In this document: positions 20,869-29,837 of the stretch, one piece after another
How positions within the stretch are numbered: the stretch's first letter is position 1
How the letters are laid out: every line of letters begins with the position of its first letter
Source of the DNA: Sutterella sp047777475
GTDB lineage: Bacteria > Pseudomonadota > Gammaproteobacteria > Burkholderiales > Burkholderiaceae_F
Direction: 5' to 3'
Assembly: GCA_047777475.1 (NCBI GenBank)
Contig: JBKEET010000002.1
Coordinates: 124,001 to 188,000 of the forward strand
DNA: 64,000 nucleotides
Notes under the pieces: generated by a model
Told to the model about the DNA's origin: nothing
The model's database searches: none
Seen by the model: the letters and a program-made list of their open reading frames with translations, nothing else
Made by a program: the position numbers and the translations under genes

Positions 20869-22089
20869 ATGATGAAGCTGCCCGTTTATCTTGACTATTC
20901 CGCCACGACGCCCTGCGACCCGCGCGTCGTTGAAAAGATGCTGCCCTACCTCACGGAGAAGTTCGGCAATCCCGCGTCGCGCAGCCATTCCTACGGCTGG
21001 GAAGCGCAGAAGGCCGTCGAGGAGGCGCGCGCCAACGTCGCCGCGCTCGTCGGCGCCGACCCGCGCGAGATCATCTGGACGTCGGGCGCGACGGAAAGCG
21101 ACAACCTCGCCATCAAGGGCGCGGCGCACTTCTACAAGGACAAGGGCCGCCACCTCATCACGGTGAAGACCGAGCACAAGGCCGTGCTCGACTCGATGCG
21201 CCACCTCGAGACCGAGGGCTACGAGGTCACCTACCTTGACGTGCAGGAAAACGGCCTCATCAATCTCGAAGACCTCAAGAAGGCGATCCGCCCCGACACG
21301 ACGCTCGTCTCCGTGATGGCCGTCAACAACGAGATCGGCGTCATCCAGCCGATCAAGGAAATCGCCGCGATCTGCCACGAGCACGGCATCATCTATCACT
21401 GCGACGCCACGCAGGCCGCCGGCAAGATCCCGCTCGACGTGAACGACATGGGCATCGACCTCATGAGCCTCTCGAGCCACAAGGTCTACGGCCCGAAGGG
21501 CATGGGCGCCCTTTACGTGCGCCGCAAGCCGCGCATCCGCCTCGAGTGCCAGATGCACGGCGGCGGCCACGAGCGCGGCATGCGCTCGGGCACACTCGCC
21601 ACGCACCAGATCGTCGGCATGGGCGAAGCCTACCGCCTCGCCAAGATCGAGATGCCCGCCGAGATGGAGCGCCTCAGGAAGCTGCGCGACCGCCTCTGGG
21701 ACGGCATCCGCAACAACATTTCGGACGTTTACCTCAACGGCGACTGGGAGCACCGCGCCCCGTTCAACCTCAACGTGAGCTTCGCCTACATCGAGGGCGA
21801 GAGCCTCATGATGGCGATGAAGGACATTGCGGTGTCCTCGGGCTCCGCCTGCACGAGCGCCTCGCTCGAGCCGAGCTACGTGCTCCTTGCCCTCGGCCGC
21901 GATCCGGAGCTGGCGCACAGCTCGATCCGCTTCACGCTCGGCCGCTTCACGACCGAAGAGGAAATCGATTTCACGATCAAGACGCTCATCGAGAGCGTCA
22001 AGCGCCTGCGCGACATGAGCCCGCTCTGGGAAATGCACCAGAAGGGCGTCGACGTGAACAAGGTGCAGTGGGACAACAAGGCGCGCTGA
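20869..22089 (+). CDS. iscS: Cysteine desulfurase IscS
   Basis: PLP enzyme that removes sulfur from cysteine and passes it to IscU and to tRNA-thiolating enzymes. The 406-aa protein has PLP lysine Lys205 in SLSSHKVYGPKG and the mobile-loop persulfide Cys328 in SSGSACTSASLEPSYVL. The C-terminal region that docks partners (SPLWEMHQKGVDVNKVQW) is complete. A GAAAGGAAG ribosome-binding site precedes two consecutive ATG codons. Follows iscR by 78 bp and precedes iscU by 74 bp. Confidence 0.98.
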   Translation: MMKLPVYLDYSATTPCDPRVVEKMLPYLTEKFGNPASRSHSYGWEAQKAVEEARANVAALVGADPREIIWTSGATESDNLAIKGAAHFYKDKGRHLITVKTEHKAVLDSMRHLETEGYEVTYLDVQENGLINLEDLKKAIRPDTTLVSVMAVNNEIGVIQPIKEIAAICHEHGIIYHCDATQAAGKIPLDVNDMGIDLMSLSSHKVYGPKGMGALYVRRKPRIRLECQMHGGGHERGMRSGTLATHQIVGMGEAYRLAKIEMPAEMERLRKLRDRLWDGIRNNISDVYLNGDWEHRAPFNLNVSFAYIEGESLMMAMKDIAVSSGSACTSASLEPSYVLLALGRDPELAHSSIRFTLGRFTTEEEIDFTIKTLIESVKRLRDMSPLWEMHQKGVDVNKVQWDNKAR

Positions 22090-22163
22090 TCCGCCGCCCG
22101 AATCCCTTCGAAGCCAATTTGGAGAAAGCCTTTTAAGCAGGCTTTCTCCGAGGAGACACAGAT

Positions 22164-22559
22164 ATGCCTTACAGCGAAAAACTGATGGATCACTACGAAC
22201 ACCCGCGCAACGTCGGCACGCTCGATGCGAAGGCCGACAACGTGGGCACGGGCATGGTCGGCGCGCCGGCCTGCGGCGACGTGATGCGCCTGCAGATTCA
22301 GGTCAACGACAAGGGCGTCATCGAGGACGCCAAGTTCAAGACCTACGGCTGCGGCTCGGCCATCGCCTCGTCCTCGCTCGTCACCGAGTGGGTCAAGGGC
22401 AAGACGCTCGACGAGGCCGGCAAGCTCACCAACTCGCAGATCGCCGAGGAGCTTGCGCTGCCGCCCGTGAAGATTCACTGCTCGATCCTCGCCGAGGACG
22501 CCATCAAGGCGGCCATCAGCGACTACCGCAGCAAGCAGAGCAAGGACAAGAAGGAGTAA
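22164..22559 (+). CDS. iscU: Iron-sulfur cluster scaffold IscU
   Basis: Scaffold on which [2Fe-2S] clusters are built before transfer. 131 aa with ligands Cys37, Cys63 and Cys106, the stabilising Asp39, and the LPPVK chaperone-recognition motif at 99-103 that HscA binds. A GAGGAGACA ribosome-binding site lies just upstream. iscA follows after three bases, implying translational coupling. Confidence 0.98.
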   Translation: MPYSEKLMDHYEHPRNVGTLDAKADNVGTGMVGAPACGDVMRLQIQVNDKGVIEDAKFKTYGCGSAIASSSLVTEWVKGKTLDEAGKLTNSQIAEELALPPVKIHCSILAEDAIKAAISDYRSKQSKDKKE

Positions 22560-22562
22560 GCC

Positions 22563-22886
22563 ATGGCAGTCACGCTCACCGAAGCCGCCGCCGCCCACGT
22601 GCAGAAATACATCGCGCGCCGCGGCAAGGGCATCGGCCTGCGCCTCGGCGTGAAGACGTCGGGGTGCTCCGGCATGGCCTACAAGCTCGAGTTCGCCGAC
22701 CAGGTCAACCCGGACGACCACGTCTGGGAAAGCTTCGGCGTGAAGGTGGTCGTCGACGAGAAGAGCCTTCCGTATCTCGACGGCACGCAGCTCGACTTCA
22801 CCCGCGAGGGCCTTCAGGAAGGGTTCCGCTTCAAGAACCCCAACGAGAAGAGCCACTGCGGCTGCGGCCAGTCCTTCCACGTATAA
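22563..22886 (+). CDS. iscA: Iron-sulfur assembly protein IscA
   Basis: A-type cluster carrier, 107 aa, with the three conserved cysteines Cys35 (SGCSG), Cys99 and Cys101 (HCGCGQSF). It delivers [4Fe-4S] clusters or iron to client proteins. Starts three bases after the iscU stop. Two terminator-like hairpins follow it, before hscB. Confidence 0.96.
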   Translation: MAVTLTEAAAAHVQKYIARRGKGIGLRLGVKTSGCSGMAYKLEFADQVNPDDHVWESFGVKVVVDEKSLPYLDGTQLDFTREGLQEGFRFKNPNEKSHCGCGQSFHV

Positions 22887-22893
22887 AGCAAGG

Positions 22894-22926
22894 GCACGCT
22901 TCTCCCGCGGGGGAAGCGCGCTTTTT
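22894..22926 (+). terminator. Intra-operon hairpin 1 between iscA and hscB
   Basis: GCACGCTTCTCC / GGGGAAGCGCGC stem (two G-T type pairs) with a CGCG loop, followed by TTTTTATT. It has the shape of an intrinsic terminator, so it may lower expression of hscBA-fdx-iscX relative to iscRSUA. Confidence 0.6.
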
Positions 22927-22929
22927 ATT

Positions 22930-22957
22930 CGGGGTCCCGAGAGGCACCCCGCTTTTA
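22930..22957 (+). terminator. Intra-operon hairpin 2 between iscA and hscB
   Basis: CGGGGT-N10-ACCCCG stem followed by CTTTTAT, starting a few bases after the first hairpin. Weaker than hairpin 1 but in tandem with it. Confidence 0.5.
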
Positions 22958-22977
22958 TCTAAGTTTGGGAGCTCAAT

Positions 22978-23487
22978 ATGGCTCAGCTGAGTCCATTTGC
23001 GCTTTTCGGCCTGAAGCCCTCGTTCGCCATCGATGAGAACAAGCTCGAGAGCGCCTACCAGGCGGCGATGCTCAAGGTGCATCCCGACCGCTTCGCCGGC
23101 CGTCCGGCCGCGGAGCGCCGCGTCGCGGAGCAGTGGAGCGCGCGCATCAACGAGGATTACCAGCTTCTCAAGAACAATGTAAAGCGCGCCGCCTGGCTGT
23201 GCGAAAATGCGGGCCATCCGATCGAAGCGGAGACCAACACCGCCATGCCCGCCGGCTTTCTGATGACGCAGATGGCCTGGCGCGAGGCGCTCGAGGCCGC
23301 CGGCGGCGACGAAGCGAAAATCGCTGCCGTGCGCGGGCGCGCGCAGAACGAGGCGGACACGACGGTTGCGGAGCTCACCGCCGCCATCGACGGCACCAAG
23401 GATTGGGACCGCGCCGTGACGCTCACGCGCTCGCTGATGTTCATCGAGCGCTTCCTCGAAGAGGCGCGCAAGGCGGCAAAACACTGA
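22978..23487 (+). CDS. hscB: Fe-S co-chaperone HscB
   Basis: J-type co-chaperone that brings IscU to HscA and stimulates its ATPase. 169 aa: J domain with the HPD triad at 35-37, then the three-helix C-terminal domain that holds IscU. The family's LFGL opening (here FALFGLKPSF) is present. It lies downstream of two terminator-like hairpins and 24 bp before hscA. Confidence 0.95.
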   Translation: MAQLSPFALFGLKPSFAIDENKLESAYQAAMLKVHPDRFAGRPAAERRVAEQWSARINEDYQLLKNNVKRAAWLCENAGHPIEAETNTAMPAGFLMTQMAWREALEAAGGDEAKIAAVRGRAQNEADTTVAELTAAIDGTKDWDRAVTLTRSLMFIERFLEEARKAAKH

Positions 23488-23511
23488 AAAAAGAATAAGG
23501 ACCAGAAAGCA

Positions 23512-25476
23512 ATGGCGTTATTTCAAATCGCGGAACCGGGACAGTCCGCGGCCCCTCATGAAGAGAGGCTGGCGGTCGGCATCGACCTCGGCACCACCAA
23601 CTCGCTCGTGGCGAGCGTCATCAGCGGCTCTCCCGAGGTGATCCTCGACGAAGAGGGCCAGGCGCTGCTGCCGAGCGTCGTGCACTATGCGGCCGACGGC
23701 ACCACCGACGTGGGCGCGCGCGCCCTGAGGGACGCCGAGAACGACCCGAAGAACACGATCTCTTCCGCCAAGCGCCTCATCGGCCGCACGCTTTCCGATC
23801 TCAAGGACGTGCACAACCTTCCCTACGACCTGGTCGACGATCCCACGATGGTGCGCATCCGCACCTGCGCGGGCGTCATTTCTCCGGTCGAGGTGAGCGG
23901 CGAGGTCCTGAAGACCCTTGCCAAGCGCGCCGAGGCAAGGCTCGGCGGCGAGCTCACGGGCGCCGTGATCACGGTGCCGGCCTATTTCGACGACGCGCAG
24001 CGCCAGGCGACGAAGGACGCCGCCCGCCTTGCCAACCTCACCGTGCTGAGGCTCCTGAACGAGCCCACCGCCGCCGCGCTCGCCTACGGCCTCGACAACG
24101 GGGCCGAGGGCACCTACCTCGTCTACGACCTCGGCGGCGGCACGTTTGACGTTTCGCTCCTGAAGCTCACGAAGGGCGTTTTCGAGGTGCTCGCCACGGG
24201 CGGCAACTCGGCCCTTGGCGGCGACGACTTCGACCACCGCGTCTTCTGCTGGGTGACCGAATGCATGCGCGGCGAGCATCCCGCCGAGTTCACCTCGGGC
24301 GGACGGCACGTCGAGCGTCTTCCCGAGCGCATCCTCTCGGCTTCCGAGAAGCGCCGCCTCCTCAAGGTTGCGCGCTCCGCCAAGGAGGCGCTCACCGACG
24401 CCGAAAGCACGCAGATCCGCTTCACGCTCGACAACGGCGATGCGCTGAGCGCCGTGCTCACGCGCGAGGCGTTCGAGGCGATGACGTGCCATCTCGTCAA
24501 GAAGACGACCGACGCCGTCGCGGGCGTCCTGAAGGACGCGGAGCTCAAGCCCTCCGACGTGAAGGGCGTCGTTCTCGTGGGCGGCGCCACGCGCATGCCC
24601 TGCATCCGCAGGGCCGTTGAGAAATTTTTCGGCTTCAAGCCGCTTTCCAACATCGACCCGGACAAGGTGGTGGCGATCGGCGCCGCCATCCAGGCCAATA
24701 AGCTCGTCGGCAACTCGGCCGCGGGCGACGACTGGCTGCTCCTTGACGTCACGCCGCTCTCGCTCGGGCTCGAGACGATGGGCGGCCTCGTCGAGAAGGT
24801 GATTCCGCGCAACACCCCGATTCCGACGGCGCGCGCCCAGGACTTCACGACCTTCAAGGACGGCCAGACCGCCATGGCGATCCACGTCGTGCAGGGCGAG
24901 CGCGAGCTCGTCGACGCGTGCCGGTCGCTCGCGAAGTTCGAGCTGCGCGGCATTCCGCCGATGGCGGCGGGCGCCGCGCGCATCCGCGTCACCTTCCAGG
25001 TCGACGCGGACGGGCTGCTTTCGGTTTCCGCGCGCGAGATGACGACGGGCCGCGAGGCCTCGATCCAGGTGAAGCCGAGCTACGGCCTCTCCGACGAAGA
25101 CATCGTGCGCATGCTCCAGGAAGGCAACAAGTCGGCCGCCGAGGACATGCGCGCCCGCGAGCTTCGCGAGCAGCAGGTCGAGGGCCGCCGGCTCCTCGAG
25201 AGCACGCACTCGGCGCTCGCTTCCGACGCGGACCTGCTGAGCGAGAAGGAGCGCGCCGAGATCGACGCGCTTGCCGACAGGCTCTCCGAGCTCGTTGCGG
25301 GCAGCGACACCGAAGCCATCAAGGCGGGCATCGACGCGCTCACGAAGGGCACCGAGTCGTTTGCCGAGCGGCGCATGGACCGCTCGATCCGCCAGGCCCT
25401 TTCGGGCGTCAGCGTCGACGACGAAATGTTCGAAGATAAAGATCAGAAAGAGGGCGGCGATGCCGCCAAGAGGTGA
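23512..25476 (+). CDS. hscA: Fe-S chaperone HscA (Hsp70 family)
   Basis: Specialised Hsp70 that releases clusters from IscU. The 654-aa protein has the phosphate-1 motif GIDLGTTNS (about 24-32), the phosphate-2 motif YLVYDLGGGTFDVSLL and the adenosine motif LVGGATRMP, then the substrate-binding beta domain (LLLDVTPLSLGLETMGG) and a helical lid. The N-terminal FQIAEPGQSAAPHEERLAVG lead is typical of HscA rather than DnaK. A GGACCAGAAAGC stretch precedes the ATG. fdx begins four bases after its stop. Confidence 0.97.
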   Translation: MALFQIAEPGQSAAPHEERLAVGIDLGTTNSLVASVISGSPEVILDEEGQALLPSVVHYAADGTTDVGARALRDAENDPKNTISSAKRLIGRTLSDLKDVHNLPYDLVDDPTMVRIRTCAGVISPVEVSGEVLKTLAKRAEARLGGELTGAVITVPAYFDDAQRQATKDAARLANLTVLRLLNEPTAAALAYGLDNGAEGTYLVYDLGGGTFDVSLLKLTKGVFEVLATGGNSALGGDDFDHRVFCWVTECMRGEHPAEFTSGGRHVERLPERILSASEKRRLLKVARSAKEALTDAESTQIRFTLDNGDALSAVLTREAFEAMTCHLVKKTTDAVAGVLKDAELKPSDVKGVVLVGGATRMPCIRRAVEKFFGFKPLSNIDPDKVVAIGAAIQANKLVGNSAAGDDWLLLDVTPLSLGLETMGGLVEKVIPRNTPIPTARAQDFTTFKDGQTAMAIHVVQGERELVDACRSLAKFELRGIPPMAAGAARIRVTFQVDADGLLSVSAREMTTGREASIQVKPSYGLSDEDIVRMLQEGNKSAAEDMRARELREQQVEGRRLLESTHSALASDADLLSEKERAEIDALADRLSELVAGSDTEAIKAGIDALTKGTESFAERRMDRSIRQALSGVSVDDEMFEDKDQKEGGDAAKR

Positions 25477-25479
25477 GAT

Positions 25480-25818
25480 ATGCCTACAGTGACTGTCCTT
25501 CCGCATCCCGTGATCTGCCCCGAGGGCAAGACCTTCGAGGCCAACCCGGGCGACAACCTGGCGCGCGCGCTGCTTAAGAACGGCGTCAAGATCGAGCATG
25601 CCTGCGAGTTTTCCTGCGCCTGCTCGACGTGCCACGTCTATATCCGCAAGGGCGGCGATTCCCTGAACGAGCCGAGCGACAACGAGCTCGACAGGCTCGA
25701 CGAGGCCTGGGGCGTCGGCCCCGACTCGCGCCTGTCCTGCCAGACGAAGATCGGCACCGAAGACATTACGGTCGAGCTGCCGCGCTACACGCGCAACCTC
25801 GCCCGGGAGGCCGAATGA
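25480..25818 (+). CDS. fdx: ISC-type [2Fe-2S] ferredoxin
   Basis: Electron carrier for cluster assembly, 112 aa. Cluster ligands Cys42, Cys48, Cys51 and Cys87 lie in ACEFSCACSTCH and LSCQ; Cys46 is the extra cysteine typical of this group. It is of the adrenodoxin type, with the LDEAWGVGPDSRLSCQ segment. Overlaps the iscX start by four bases. Confidence 0.96.
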   Translation: MPTVTVLPHPVICPEGKTFEANPGDNLARALLKNGVKIEHACEFSCACSTCHVYIRKGGDSLNEPSDNELDRLDEAWGVGPDSRLSCQTKIGTEDITVELPRYTRNLAREAE

Positions 25819-26021
25819 TGAGCGAACTGAAATGGACTGACGCGCAGGCGATCGCCGAAGCGCTTTACGACGCGAATCCCGATCTCGACCCGCTCACGCT
25901 GAGCTTCGTGAAGCTGCACGACATGGTGTGCGCGCTGCCCGGCTTTGCGGACGATCCCGAAAAGTCGAACGAGCACATCCTCGAGGCCATCCTCTCGGCC
26001 TGGCTCGAAGAGCGCGACTGA
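25815..26021 (+). CDS. iscX: Fe-S assembly protein IscX
   Basis: Small acidic protein (68 aa, beginning MMSELKWTDAQAIAEALYDA) that binds IscS and iron and adjusts the rate of cluster assembly. The LKWTD..IA..L......DP motif and the FxKLHDMVCALPGFxDDP block are conserved. The first ATG overlaps the fdx stop; the second ATG, three bases later, is equally likely. Last gene of the isc operon, followed by a terminator. Confidence 0.94.
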   Translation: MMSELKWTDAQAIAEALYDANPDLDPLTLSFVKLHDMVCALPGFADDPEKSNEHILEAILSAWLEERD

Positions 26022-26047
26022 GCGCTCATAAGGAAGCAAAAGAAAAA

Positions 26048-26084
26048 GCCGGAGGCGCCGCTGCGCGCCCCCGGCAATTTTTTT
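26048..26084 (+). terminator. isc operon terminator
   Basis: GCCGGAGGCGC / GCGCCCCCGGC stem with one mismatch, then AATTTTTTT. Confidence 0.8.
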
Positions 26085-26107
26085 GCCGTTTTCGGAAAGA
26101 GCGCCTT

Positions 26108-26938
26108 TCAGCGCGCGCCGGCAAGGAGCTGCAGCACCACGGCGGAGGCCGCCTCGGGCATGAGGCGGTCCTCGGCGATCATCGCGAGCACCTGCTCGGG
26201 CTCGAGCACGGCAAAGCGCTCTGCCTCGCCGTCGCGGCACTCGGGCCTGAAGCCCTCGGGGAGCGCGAGCGAGAAGGTGAAGGTCTGCTCGCGCATCCAG
26301 CCGGCGGGCACCGCGCAGCTGCTTTCGAACGAAAGCGAGGGCTCGAAGGCGAGGGTGGCGAGCACGCCGCCGCCCGCGCCCGCTTCTTCGCCGAGCTCGC
26401 GGCGCATGGCCTCCTCGGGCGCTTCGCCCGCGGAAATCATGCCCGCGGCGAGGTTGTCCCAGAGTCCGGGGCCGACCGCCTTCTTCATCGAGCGCTTCTG
26501 CAGCAGGATGCGTCCGTCGGGAAAGAGTGCGGCCGCACGCACCGCGGCGGTCTGCAGCCCGAGCGTGCGAAAGGCGCTCCGCTCAAGGAGGGCGAGCGTT
26601 TCGCCCGCGCTGCCTTTCACGTCGAGCAGCTCGCCGCGGCGGGGCTGCGTGAGCCCTAGCGCCTCGAGCCGCAGCCAGAGCGCATCAAGCGCCGCGGAGC
26701 GGCCTTCGAGCGAGGCGGGCTCATCCCTGAGCGCAAAAAGAAGCGGCGCGCGCTCGGCGGTGAGCGCCGCAAGCCCGGCGTCGCTCCTCAGCGCCGCCAT
26801 GACGCGCGGCGTGAGGACGCCGACGCGCTGCCCGCACAGAGAAAAAGCCCCGAGGGGCTCGGGGCTTTCGCTGCGAAGCTGCGCGCGAAGGCGCGGCAGG
26901 AGCGCCTTCGCTTGTTTGACCAGCGCTTCGCCGGGCAT
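26108..26938 (-). CDS. Nudix hydrolase of the DUF4743 type
   Basis: 276-aa protein with an N-terminal DUF4743-like part (about 1-125) and a C-terminal Nudix fold. The Nudix box GMISAGEAPEEAMRRELGEE fits GX5EX7REUXEEXGU. Proteins of this architecture resemble the hydrolase half of thiamine-pyrophosphokinase-linked Nudix enzymes, but the substrate is unknown. Start: the ATG overlapping the lysS stop (TGATG); a GTG three bases earlier is possible. Cotranslated with lysS. Confidence 0.85.
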   Translation of the reverse strand: MPGEALVKQAKALLPRLRAQLRSESPEPLGAFSLCGQRVGVLTPRVMAALRSDAGLAALTAERAPLLFALRDEPASLEGRSAALDALWLRLEALGLTQPRRGELLDVKGSAGETLALLERSAFRTLGLQTAAVRAAALFPDGRILLQKRSMKKAVGPGLWDNLAAGMISAGEAPEEAMRRELGEEAGAGGGVLATLAFEPSLSFESSCAVPAGWMREQTFTFSLALPEGFRPECRDGEAERFAVLEPEQVLAMIAEDRLMPEAASAVVLQLLAGAR

Positions 26939-28470
26939 CACTTCAGGCCGGCTTCGGGGCGCATGTGCGGGAAGAGCAGCACGTCGCGGATCGACGGCGC
27001 GTCGGTGAGCAGCATCACCAGGCGGTCGATGCCGATGCCGCAGCCGGCGGTCGGGGGCAGGCCGTACTCGAGGGCGCGGATGTAGTCCGCGTCGTAGTAC
27101 ATCGCCTCGTCGTCGCCGTGGCTCTTCGCTTCGGCCTGGGCCTTGAAGCGGGCGGCCTGGTCCTCGGGGTCGTTGAGCTCCGAGAAGCCGTTGCCGAGCT
27201 CGCGGCCCGCCACGAAGAGCTCGAAGCGCTCCGTGATGTCGTGGTTCTTGTCCGAGGCGCGCGCCAGGGGCGAGATCTCGGTCGGGTAGTCAACGATGAA
27301 GGTCGGCTGGATGAGCTTGGCTTCGACGGTTTCGTCGAAGAGCGCCATCTGCAGGGCGCCGAGGCCCATGTAATCGGGCTTGGGCTCGCCGAGGCGTTCG
27401 AGCTCGGCGTGCAGGAACTCCTTGGAGTGGATCTGCTCGTCGGTGTACTGCGGCGCGTACTTGCGGATCGCCTCAAGCGGCGTGAGATGGTCGAAGGGCT
27501 TGCCGAAGTCGATGTCGTAGCCCTGGTAGTGCACGAGCGTGGAGCCCGTGGCCGCCTCGGCGACCTTGCGGATCAGCGCTTCGGTGAACTTCATCTGGTC
27601 GCGGTAGGTCCAGTACGTGCAGTAGTACTCCATCATCGTGAATTCCGGATTGTGCCGGACGTCCACGCCTTCGTTGCGGAAGTTGCGGTTGATTTCGAAG
27701 ACGCGCTCGAAGCCGCCCACCACGAGGCGCTTCAGATAGAGCTCCGGAGCGATGCGCAGGTACATGTCCATGTTGAGCGCATTGTGGTGCGTGATGAAGG
27801 GCTTGGCGTTGGCGCCGCCCGGAATCGGGTGCAGCATCGGCGTTTCCACTTCGAGGAAGCGGTGCTCGAGCATGAAATTGCGCACGGCGGCGATCGCCTT
27901 GGAGCGGGTGAGGAAGCGCTCGCGCGAGGCGTCGTTCATGATGAGGTCGACGTAGCGCTGGCGGTAGATCTGCTCGGTGTCGAGCAGGCCCTTGTGCTTG
28001 TCGGGGAGCGGACGGATGCTCTTCGTCATCAGCCGAAGCTCGGTGACGCGCACCGAGAGCTCGCCCGTGCGAGTGCGAAAGAGCGTGCCCTTGGCGGCGA
28101 TGATGTCGCCGATGTCCATCGTCTTCCACTCGGCGTAGGTCTCGTCGCCCACGAACTGCTTGGAGATGTAGTACTGCATCGTGCCCGTGAAGTCGCGCAG
28201 CGTCGCGAAGCTCGCCTTGCCCATGATGCGCTTGAGCATCATGCGGCCCGAGCAGGCCACCTGCACGTTGAGCTTCTCGAGCTCTTCCTCCGGCGTTTCG
28301 CCGTACTTGGCGCGCAGGTCGCCGAAAAGGTCGGTGCGCACGAAATCATTGGGATAGGCGACGCCCTTCTCGCGCAGGCGCGCGAGCTTGGCGCGGCGCT
28401 CGGCGATGATGTGGTTCTCGTCTTCTTCGGCGGCCGGCCGGGCGTTCTTCTTGTTGACAGTGTCAGACAT
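26938..28470 (-). CDS. lysS: Lysyl-tRNA synthetase, class II
   Basis: Charges tRNA-Lys. 510 aa: N-terminal OB-fold anticodon-binding domain (about 60-165, VQVACSGRMMLKRIMGKASF), then the class II catalytic domain with motif 1 (FLEVETPMLHPIPGGA), motif 2 (FEINRNFRNEGVDVRHNPEF) and motif 3 (GCGIGIDRLVMLL). The extra leading 40 residues are charged, as in other LysS. It lies 72 bp downstream of prfB on the same strand, an old conserved pair in Proteobacteria, and overlaps the Nudix gene. Confidence 0.98.
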   Translation of the reverse strand: MSDTVNKKNARPAAEEDENHIIAERRAKLARLREKGVAYPNDFVRTDLFGDLRAKYGETPEEELEKLNVQVACSGRMMLKRIMGKASFATLRDFTGTMQYYISKQFVGDETYAEWKTMDIGDIIAAKGTLFRTRTGELSVRVTELRLMTKSIRPLPDKHKGLLDTEQIYRQRYVDLIMNDASRERFLTRSKAIAAVRNFMLEHRFLEVETPMLHPIPGGANAKPFITHHNALNMDMYLRIAPELYLKRLVVGGFERVFEINRNFRNEGVDVRHNPEFTMMEYYCTYWTYRDQMKFTEALIRKVAEAATGSTLVHYQGYDIDFGKPFDHLTPLEAIRKYAPQYTDEQIHSKEFLHAELERLGEPKPDYMGLGALQMALFDETVEAKLIQPTFIVDYPTEISPLARASDKNHDITERFELFVAGRELGNGFSELNDPEDQAARFKAQAEAKSHGDDEAMYYDADYIRALEYGLPPTAGCGIGIDRLVMLLTDAPSIRDVLLFPHMRPEAGLK

Positions 28471-28542
28471 TTCTAGGTTCCTTGAAGGGGAAGGCGCGCG
28501 CCGCGCGGGGCGGCGGCGCCTTCGCTCTTAAAAAAGTGCGGT

Positions 28543-29665
28543 TCAGGGGTTGGCTGCGGCCGTGACGCCCTGCTTGAGAGAGGCCTCGATGAACTGGTCC
28601 AGATCGCCGTCGAGCACGGCACCGGTGTTGCCGGTTTCGACGTTCGTGCGCAGGTCCTTCACGCGGGACTGGTCGAGCACGTAGCTGCGGATCTGGTGGC
28701 CCCAGCCGATGTCGGACTTCGACTCCTCGATCTTTTCCTGGACGGCCATGCGCTTCCTCATCTCGTACTCATAGAGCTTTGCCTTGAGCTGCTGCATGGC
28801 TTTCTCGCGGTTGCGGTGCTGCGAGCGGTCGTCCTGGCAGATCGTGATGATGCCGGTCGGGATGTGGTGGATTCGCACGGCCGACTCGGTCTTCTGAATG
28901 TGCTGGCCGCCGGCGCCCGAAGCGCGGAACACGTCGATCTGCAGGTCGGCGGGGTTGATCACGATGTTGATCGAGTCGTCGACCTCGGGGTAGACGTAAA
29001 CGGAGGCAAACGAGGTGTGGCGCCGCGCGTTCGCATCGAAGGGGCTCTTGCGCACGAGGCGGTGGATGCCCGTTTCGGTGCGCAGCGTGCCGAAGGCCCA
29101 CTCGCCCTCGATGTAGAGCGTGCAGGACTTGATGCCGGCCACGTCGCCGACGCTTTCTTCCTGCAGCGTCACCTTGAAGCCCTTGCGCTCGGCGTAGCGC
29201 ATGTACATGCGCTCGAGCATGCTCGCCCAGTCCTGCGCTTCGGTGCCGCCGGCGCCGGCCTGGATTTCGAGGTAGCAGTTCGAGGAATCCATCGGCTGGT
29301 TGAACATGCGCTTGAATTCCAGGCGGGCAACCTCTTTCTCGATGCCTTCGACGTCCTTGCCGACCGATTCGACGGCGTCCCAGTCTTCTTCCGCCTCGGA
29401 GAGCTCAAGGAGCTCGGCGGCGTCGTTGATGCCCGAGGTGAGCCGCTTGAAGCTGCCCACGATGTCATCGAGCATTTTCTTTTCTTTGTTGACGGCCTGA
29501 GCGTGCTCAGGGTCGTTCCACAGGTCCGGGTTCTCGAGCTCCCGGTTCACTTCTTCGAGTCGGCGCGCTTTGCGATCGACGTCAAAGATACCCCCGAAGT
29601 TCGTTCAGACGGCGCGTGAGATCTTCCGTCATGTTGTGGATCTGGTTGATGCGTTCGACTTCCAT
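28543..29665 (-). CDS. prfB: Peptide chain release factor 2 (programmed +1 frameshift)
   Basis: Terminates translation at UGA and UAA. Translation starts at the ATG at 29665, reads 27 codons (MEVERINQIHNMTEDL...LRGYL) and meets an in-frame TGA (29584-29582) in the context GGGGGTATCTTTGAC. Slipping +1 on CUU continues into VDRKARRLEEVN and the main frame, giving 373 aa. This is the classical autoregulatory site. The main frame has the SPF stop-codon recognition tripeptide (KSPFDANARRHTSF) and the catalytic GGQ (GAGGQHIQKTESAVR). The purine-rich GGGGG three bases before CTT plays the internal Shine-Dalgarno role. Confidence 0.97.
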
Positions 29666-29837
29666 TGCTGTTCTCTCAAGGTAAGCGGCAGCGCAGGGCC
29701 GTGTCGGCGGGCTGCCGGAGGAAAAATCTGAAAAATAAGAAACCGTTAATTATAAAGCCAAAAGTGCGCCGATCCCGCAAAAAAAGCGTTCTGCCGCCGA
29801 GCTTTGCACGGGGCGGGAAGACGCCTGCGCCGCAGGC

